Shown piece after piece: positions 24,925 through 28,996 of a DNA stretch of 28,996 nucleotides. The DNA comes from HB2-32-21 sp041603535 (GTDB lineage Bacteria > Pseudomonadota > Gammaproteobacteria > Pseudomonadales > Porticoccaceae), in NCBI GenBank assembly GCA_041603535.1, contig JBFIEE010000043.1:1-28996 (forward strand). The letters are read 5' to 3'. Position numbers and translations under genes: made by a program. The first letter of the stretch is position 1, and each line of letters opens with the position of its first letter. The notes beneath the pieces are model-generated. The model did not search any database, was not told the origin of the DNA, and worked only from the letters and a program-made list of their open reading frames with translations.

Positions 24925-24953
24925 ATTCTATTGATCGAATCTCACCCTGTCAA
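24925..24953 (-). promoter_or_regulatory. Sigma-70 promoter of tRNA-Ala, overlapping the gltX stop
   Basis: On the minus strand TTGACA (24953-24948) and TAGAAT (24930-24925) are exactly 17 bases apart. The -35 overlaps the gltX TGA stop (24952-24950). The region after the -10 is CTCGCACC, GC-rich like discriminators of stringently controlled stable-RNA promoters. A perfect 7-bp inverted repeat, GAGATTC (24922-24928) and GAATCTC (24937-24943), spans the -10 and part of the spacer. Confidence 0.8.
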
Positions 24954-26455
24954 GGTGAAGACGGTCGAGAAAGCCCCGAAAGCTGGCGATAATCCTTTTC
25001 CAATTGCTTGAGCTGCTTTTTTGATGGCAAACCGATCGTCATAAGCCCGTGACGAAGCCGCGCACGCACCAGATCCGGACCCAATATCACCATCGAATCA
25101 AACAACGGAGGCGCAGAAGCGCGTCCGGTAATCGCGACAAACAGCGGCGATAAAAAATCCTTCAGCTTAATCTCCATGGCCTGCGCAAGCTCATTAAGGG
25201 ACGTGTAGAGACGATCCCGGTGCCACTCGCTAACATCATCCAATACCCATGACGCGTATTGCAGTATTTTTTGGCTATCGCCAATATCCAGCTTGCTCTG
25301 GGTAAAATCGGTCGCCTCAATGGTTGGCAGGCCAGACAACAAATAACCAGCCATCGGCGCCAAATCACTGAACTTCTCCACTCGATCTCTCACCAGAGGA
25401 ATGATTTGACGCAGTTTACCCTGGTTAAGGGCCCACTCAGTGACCCGTTGCGCAAACCCCTCATCGTCGAGATTTTCTCTGATCCAGCAACCATTCAACC
25501 AGTCGAGTTTTTCTATATCAAAAACCGGCCCGCCCAGATGCACAGCGTCAATAGAGAAATGCGCAATCATCTCTGTCAGGCTAAATTTCTCAGCCCCGCC
25601 AGGCATAGACCAGCCCATACGCCCCAGGTAGTTAATCAGCGCTTCCGGCATATACCCCATCGCTCGATAAAAATTTATGCCCGTTGGATTTTTACGCTTG
25701 CTCAGCTTACTTTTATCCGGGTTTCTCAGCAGCGGCATATGGCATAAAACGGGCATTGACCAACCGAAATAGTCATACAATAGCTGGTGCTTGGGCGCCG
25801 AATTTATCCACTCTTCGCCGCGAATAACATGGCTAATCTCCATCAAGTGGTCATCGACGACATTAGCGAGATGATAGGTCGGCAAACCATCGGCCTTGAT
25901 CAGCACCTGCATATCCACCTGAGCCCAGGGTATTTCGATCGATCCGCGCAGCATATCTTCAAATCGACAGACACCCTCATCCGGCACTTTCATACGAATC
26001 ACGTGGGCTTCGCCTGCGGCAAGTCGACGCTCAACCTCATCAGCGGACAGCGCCAGTCCTCGCCCGTCGTACTTCGGCGTCGCGCCATTGGCCATCTGCT
26101 CTCGGCGCATGGTCTCCAGTTCGTCCGCTGTGGCAAAACAATAAAAGGCTTGTCCCGCTTCGATCAGTTGCGCGGCATATCGCTGGTATATCTCGGTACG
26201 CTCACTTTGGCGATAAGGCGCATATTGACCACCAACATCAGGGCCTTCGTCCCACTCCAACCCCAGCCAACGCAAGCTGTCAAAAATTTTTTGCTCCGAT
26301 TCCTTGTTGCTGCGTAACTGATCAGTGTCTTCGATGCGCAAAATGAACTGACCATTGTGCTGACGAGCAAAGCAGAGGTTAAACAGGGCTATATAGGCAG
26401 TACCGACGTGGGGATCCCCCGTCGGGGAAGGCGCAATACGAGTACGGACGGTCAT
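24950..26455 (-). CDS. gltX: Glutamyl-tRNA synthetase
   Basis: GltX charges tRNA-Glu with glutamate in the cytoplasm. The 501-aa class I synthetase has the HIGH-type motif in PSPTGDPHVGT (9-19), the GluRS-typical RIEDTDQ at 40-46, the KMSKS-type KLSKR at 250-254, and a C-terminal helical anticodon-binding domain. The zinc-binding cysteine cluster of E. coli GltX is not evident around YCFATADELETM (105-116), so a zinc-less form is likely. The ATG at 26455 fits the family start MTVRTRIAPSPTG; the preceding sequence is A-rich with a weak binding site. A perfect TATAAT (26495-26490) stands in the 48-bp gap after lapD but has no good -35. tRNA-Ala follows directly, and its promoter overlaps the gltX stop. 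Confidence 0.97.
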   Translation of the reverse strand: MTVRTRIAPSPTGDPHVGTAYIALFNLCFARQHNGQFILRIEDTDQLRSNKESEQKIFDSLRWLGLEWDEGPDVGGQYAPYRQSERTEIYQRYAAQLIEAGQAFYCFATADELETMRREQMANGATPKYDGRGLALSADEVERRLAAGEAHVIRMKVPDEGVCRFEDMLRGSIEIPWAQVDMQVLIKADGLPTYHLANVVDDHLMEISHVIRGEEWINSAPKHQLLYDYFGWSMPVLCHMPLLRNPDKSKLSKRKNPTGINFYRAMGYMPEALINYLGRMGWSMPGGAEKFSLTEMIAHFSIDAVHLGGPVFDIEKLDWLNGCWIRENLDDEGFAQRVTEWALNQGKLRQIIPLVRDRVEKFSDLAPMAGYLLSGLPTIEATDFTQSKLDIGDSQKILQYASWVLDDVSEWHRDRLYTSLNELAQAMEIKLKDFLSPLFVAITGRASAPPLFDSMVILGPDLVRARLRHGLMTIGLPSKKQLKQLEKDYRQLSGLSRPSSP

Positions 26456-26503
26456 ATTTTTTTCAATCCAGGCCTACCAAAAGCCGGACATTATATACGC
26501 TTA

Positions 26504-28465
26504 TTACGCCCTCGATTTAAGGGGTTCAGGATGACCGAAGAAATATCCCTGGGCGGCGTCGATTTTCATTCTGGCAAGCGCCTGCCATTCGGCTTCAATC
26601 TCTACGCCTTCCACGATGATCTGAATTTCCCGGGTTTGGGCCAGTTGCCCAAGCGCCTTAACGTAAAACTGATTTTCCTGGGATAGGTGGATATTTTTTA
26701 TAAAACTCCTGTGGATCTTCAGATAACGAAGAGGCAGCGTCGCCAAATAACCGAAAGCAGAAGACTCCAGGCCAAAATGGTCAATCGCCAACCCCGTGTT
26801 AGTCCGTGCCAGCAGGCGCTCAAAGGCCCGGATATGGTTCTCTTCAATTTTTAAGGCGTGTTCTGATATTTCGAGCACCAGGCGACCAGCCAGTTCTTTA
26901 TTAGTAGAGAGGAAATCCGCCAACCAGTCGTGGAACGATGCACTGCTAATCGATCCGGGACAAATGTTCACAGCCAGCACGTCAGCACTGTCGTACGCAG
27001 TTGCAGCCAAAGACTGAAGAACCAGCTTGTCAAACGCTGCAGAGTGGCCAAAACGCTCCACCATAGGGATAACGGTACCCGCTGTCAGCTGATTATCGCC
27101 AGGCGCATTAAAACGAGAATAGACCTCGTATGCCACTCGCCGCTGTTCGGGTACTGACACGGTTTGCTGGACATGCAGCTCGATTGCTTTATCGGCGATG
27201 GCGCGCTCAACAAATTTTTTCCAGTCAAGTACCGACCTCGATACCACCGGCGCATTCGCCTCCCCTTCGGTCGAAAACTTGCTCCAGGTTTGACCGCCAT
27301 CAACATCCAGACAGTGCAGCGCCATATCAGCTTCACTCAGCAATTCTGGGCCGTTGGTAATCTCATTGCTGTAGCTATATCCCATAACAATAGATAGCGC
27401 CTCCTGTTCCTGCTGTTGCCAGGTGACTCGCGACGCATCCACAATTAAAGACGCGGCCAATGCATCGGCGACGTCTTCGGTGATATCAGGTATAAATACT
27501 GCAAACTCCTTTCCCTGGCGCCTGGCGATCAACGCATGAGCATAGTCTGCAACCCCGTCTACCAACGTCTGCGCAAAGAATCGGAGAATATCATTGCCCT
27601 CAGACCTGCCAGCAAGCTCGTTGATCCGCCCCAAATTCCTTAAAGCGAATATCATCAGTAAACCGGTGTGTGCACCGGTTTCATCTCGCGCATACGTGTT
27701 CAGGCGCGCATCAAAATCAGTGCGGTTAGATAAGCCGGTCACCACATCTGTGTGCGACTGGTAGCGCAGGTCTCGAATCATGTCCGATTGATTAAGAAAC
27801 AAGCCCTGTAGTCTGGCCGAGAGCCGATTCATCGCTTCAACGACAACTTTTAATTCACGCGTGTTTGGTATATTTGTCTGCTGAACGAACTCCTGCTCAC
27901 ATATTGCGTTTGCCTGGCGCTCCACGTCGTGCAAAGGTGCCAGCAAACGACGCACCGCATAGAATGCCGCCACACATACCGCAAAGCCCATCAGCGTAAA
28001 CCAGCCCAGCTGCCTCGCCAGGGTCTGCCAAAGGTTCTGATAAGCCTGCCCCGGATGGCTGACGACCACCAGCTGGCCCAGTCTCGCCCAGCCTGAAGAA
28101 ACTTCCGCCACACCCTCGTATTCGGGTAAACCCAAAACCCCGACAAACCAGTCCGGCACGTTTTGGGCTTTCACCGGAAACGCTCTTTCTACGGCCGTGT
28201 TACCCTCCAGATCAATAAAGTAGATGCGTTGGTAAAAACCGCTATCGGATACCGCATTGACGATAGTCTCGAGCGTCGCAAGGTCATCCCCTTGCGCAGC
28301 CTGAGTGATCGACAGGGCGATTGACGTTGCCGCGTCCTGAGCGTGAATTTGCATTTGCCGCTCTACCAGGGATTTAGCATTGGTGAAGCTCACCACCAGA
28401 TTACCCATATAGAGCAATAAAAGAGCAGCAAGGACTGCAATAACCAATTGTCTAAACAGCGTCAC
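26504..28465 (-). CDS. lapD: LapD-like c-di-GMP receptor, degenerate GGDEF/EAL
   Basis: A 653-aa inner-membrane receptor. Layout: TM1 at about 6-27, a periplasmic LapD/MoxY-type domain to about 150 with SSGWARLG (W126) and VVSHPGQAYQNLW, TM2 at about 152-172, a HAMP region, a degenerate GGDEF domain (QGKEF at 317-321), and a degenerate EAL domain (EVYSR at 447-451). In the EAL domain the catalytic DDFGTG has become DHFGLE (562-567) and LKID has become LKIH, so phosphodiesterase activity should be lost, while E447, N500, E532, K583 and E619 could still hold c-di-GMP. Known LapD, when bound to c-di-GMP, sequesters the protease LapG and keeps large adhesins on the surface. The start is GTG 28465 with GGAG eight bases upstream. 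Divergent lapG supports the call. Confidence 0.93.
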   Translation of the reverse strand: MTLFRQLVIAVLAALLLLYMGNLVVSFTNAKSLVERQMQIHAQDAATSIALSITQAAQGDDLATLETIVNAVSDSGFYQRIYFIDLEGNTAVERAFPVKAQNVPDWFVGVLGLPEYEGVAEVSSGWARLGQLVVVSHPGQAYQNLWQTLARQLGWFTLMGFAVCVAAFYAVRRLLAPLHDVERQANAICEQEFVQQTNIPNTRELKVVVEAMNRLSARLQGLFLNQSDMIRDLRYQSHTDVVTGLSNRTDFDARLNTYARDETGAHTGLLMIFALRNLGRINELAGRSEGNDILRFFAQTLVDGVADYAHALIARRQGKEFAVFIPDITEDVADALAASLIVDASRVTWQQQEQEALSIVMGYSYSNEITNGPELLSEADMALHCLDVDGGQTWSKFSTEGEANAPVVSRSVLDWKKFVERAIADKAIELHVQQTVSVPEQRRVAYEVYSRFNAPGDNQLTAGTVIPMVERFGHSAAFDKLVLQSLAATAYDSADVLAVNICPGSISSASFHDWLADFLSTNKELAGRLVLEISEHALKIEENHIRAFERLLARTNTGLAIDHFGLESSAFGYLATLPLRYLKIHRSFIKNIHLSQENQFYVKALGQLAQTREIQIIVEGVEIEAEWQALARMKIDAAQGYFFGHPEPLKSRA

Positions 28466-28549
28466 GTGGTGAGCTCCGGTTGTCGGCGTGCCGAAAGTCT
28501 AAAGGAATAATGTAAAGATGCCAATTTGGTCACACTACTGCCTTCACAA

Positions 28550-28559
28550 TTACATGTAA
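28550..28559. promoter_or_regulatory. Palindrome TTACATGTAA between lapD and lapG
   Basis: A perfect 10-bp palindrome lies near the middle of the 156-bp divergent gap between lapD and lapG. Such sites can bind dimeric regulators, but no convincing pair of -35/-10 elements was found to anchor it, so a regulatory role is only a guess. Confidence 0.25.
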
Positions 28560-28621
28560 CCTGACAAGAGTAGTAGTTAATATTATGATTTACAATAAAT
28601 TTATTAGGTCGAAAAGCGCTC

Positions 28622-28996
28622 GTGCAGCTACTGTGGTTAAAACGAATAATAGTGAGTGTCGCGCTGCACACGCTTGCATGGCTGATGGCTATGTCCTTTG
28701 CCGTGGCCGATCATACGGGCGTCACAGAACGGATGTTTAAGCGCATCAAGCAAACTTACGGCGGCGCGGCCGAACTCAGAGTCCGCAACTGGCAGCACCT
28801 TATTCATCAAAGCCACGATCTCGACGACGAGCAAAAACTGGAAAAAGTAAACGATTTTTTCAACGGCGCCAGGTTTGTCGACGACCAAAACCAATGGCGC
28901 CAGAGCGATTATTGGGCCACACCGATAGAGTTTCTTGCCAACGACGCGGGAGACTGTGAAGATTTTTCCATTGCCAAGTACTTTACCCTGAAAGAA
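28622..28996 (+). CDS. lapG: LapG-like periplasmic cysteine protease (3' end beyond window)
   Basis: The first 125 residues of a bacterial transglutaminase-like cysteine protease (LapG/BTLCP family) are present. An N-terminal signal peptide is visible: basic LKR followed by a hydrophobic stretch to about residue 29 (AVADH), which directs it to the periplasm. The catalytic cysteine is C112 in NDAGDCEDFSIAKY; the flanking D111, E113 and D114 match the acidic residues that bind calcium in studied LapG proteins. The catalytic His and Asp lie beyond the window. LapG cuts the N-terminal retention module of large adhesins unless held by LapD. The start is GTG 28622, the first usable codon after an in-frame stop at 28586; the ribosome binding site is weak, and GTG 28652 is an alternative. 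Confidence 0.9.
   Translation, partial: MQLLWLKRIIVSVALHTLAWLMAMSFAVADHTGVTERMFKRIKQTYGGAAELRVRNWQHLIHQSHDLDDEQKLEKVNDFFNGARFVDDQNQWRQSDYWATPIEFLANDAGDCEDFSIAKYFTLKE

Noticed and set aside
26504..28465. LapD gene as an active diguanylate cyclase or phosphodiesterase
   Set aside because: GGDEF is QGKEF and the EAL catalytic DD pair is DH, so both activities should be lost.
28637..28894. An 85-codon minus-strand open frame near the right edge
   Set aside because: Antisense to lapG, whose signal peptide and catalytic cysteine region are clear in the other direction.
1..28996. CRISPR arrays, insertion sequences, phage or defence genes
   Set aside because: No spaced direct-repeat array, transposase, integrase or terminal inverted repeats were found; base composition and gene order look like core chromosome throughout.

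Overview
The window reads as ordinary chromosome from a gammaproteobacterium of the Pseudomonas/Cellvibrionales kind. The evidence is the gene order of the TCA block (gltA divergent from sdhCDAB-sucAB-lpd-sucCD, as in Pseudomonas), the aroC/prmB/folE neighbourhood, a DUF2835 protein, and a LapD/LapG pair at the right edge. No mobile element, phage gene, CRISPR array or integrase was seen. Family placement beyond this is inference.

Left part (1-5240): on the minus strand an HcaT-like MFS transporter (cut by the window edge) follows aroC directly, with prmB upstream of aroC. folE is divergent on the plus strand and converges on sixA, which is the last gene of a gpsA-sixA pair. Next comes htpG (5319-7229, minus), which carries a near-consensus sigma-32 heat-shock promoter.

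Middle left (7589-11208): a plus-strand group holds a NUDT19-like Nudix hydrolase, two crotonase-fold proteins (one lacking both usual catalytic glutamates, one keeping them) and a small DUF2835 protein. A minus-strand dienelactone-hydrolase-family gene faces them. The Nudix and crotonase genes suggest acyl-CoA metabolism.

Middle right (11391-24370): the nine-gene sdhCDAB-sucAB-lpd-sucCD cluster (minus) encodes succinate dehydrogenase, the 2-oxoglutarate dehydrogenase complex and succinyl-CoA synthetase. It ends at a clear intrinsic terminator. Citrate synthase (gltA) is divergent, and strong sigma-70-like promoters can be read for both directions. The sdhC leader contains an unexpected terminator-like hairpin with a T-run, which is the best candidate for undescribed regulation here.

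Right part (24371-28996): a 463-bp stretch without genes, holding a hairpin and a short 8-bp-period repeat, is followed on the minus strand by tRNA-Ala(GGC) with its own promoter and terminator, then gltX, then lapD. lapG starts divergently and runs off the window. LapD (degenerate GGDEF/EAL c-di-GMP receptor) and LapG (periplasmic cysteine protease) form the known switch for release of large surface adhesins; the adhesin itself is not in view.

No wholly new multi-gene system was found. The items most worth checking are the sdh leader structure, the crotonase without catalytic glutamates, and the promoter layout around the tRNA.
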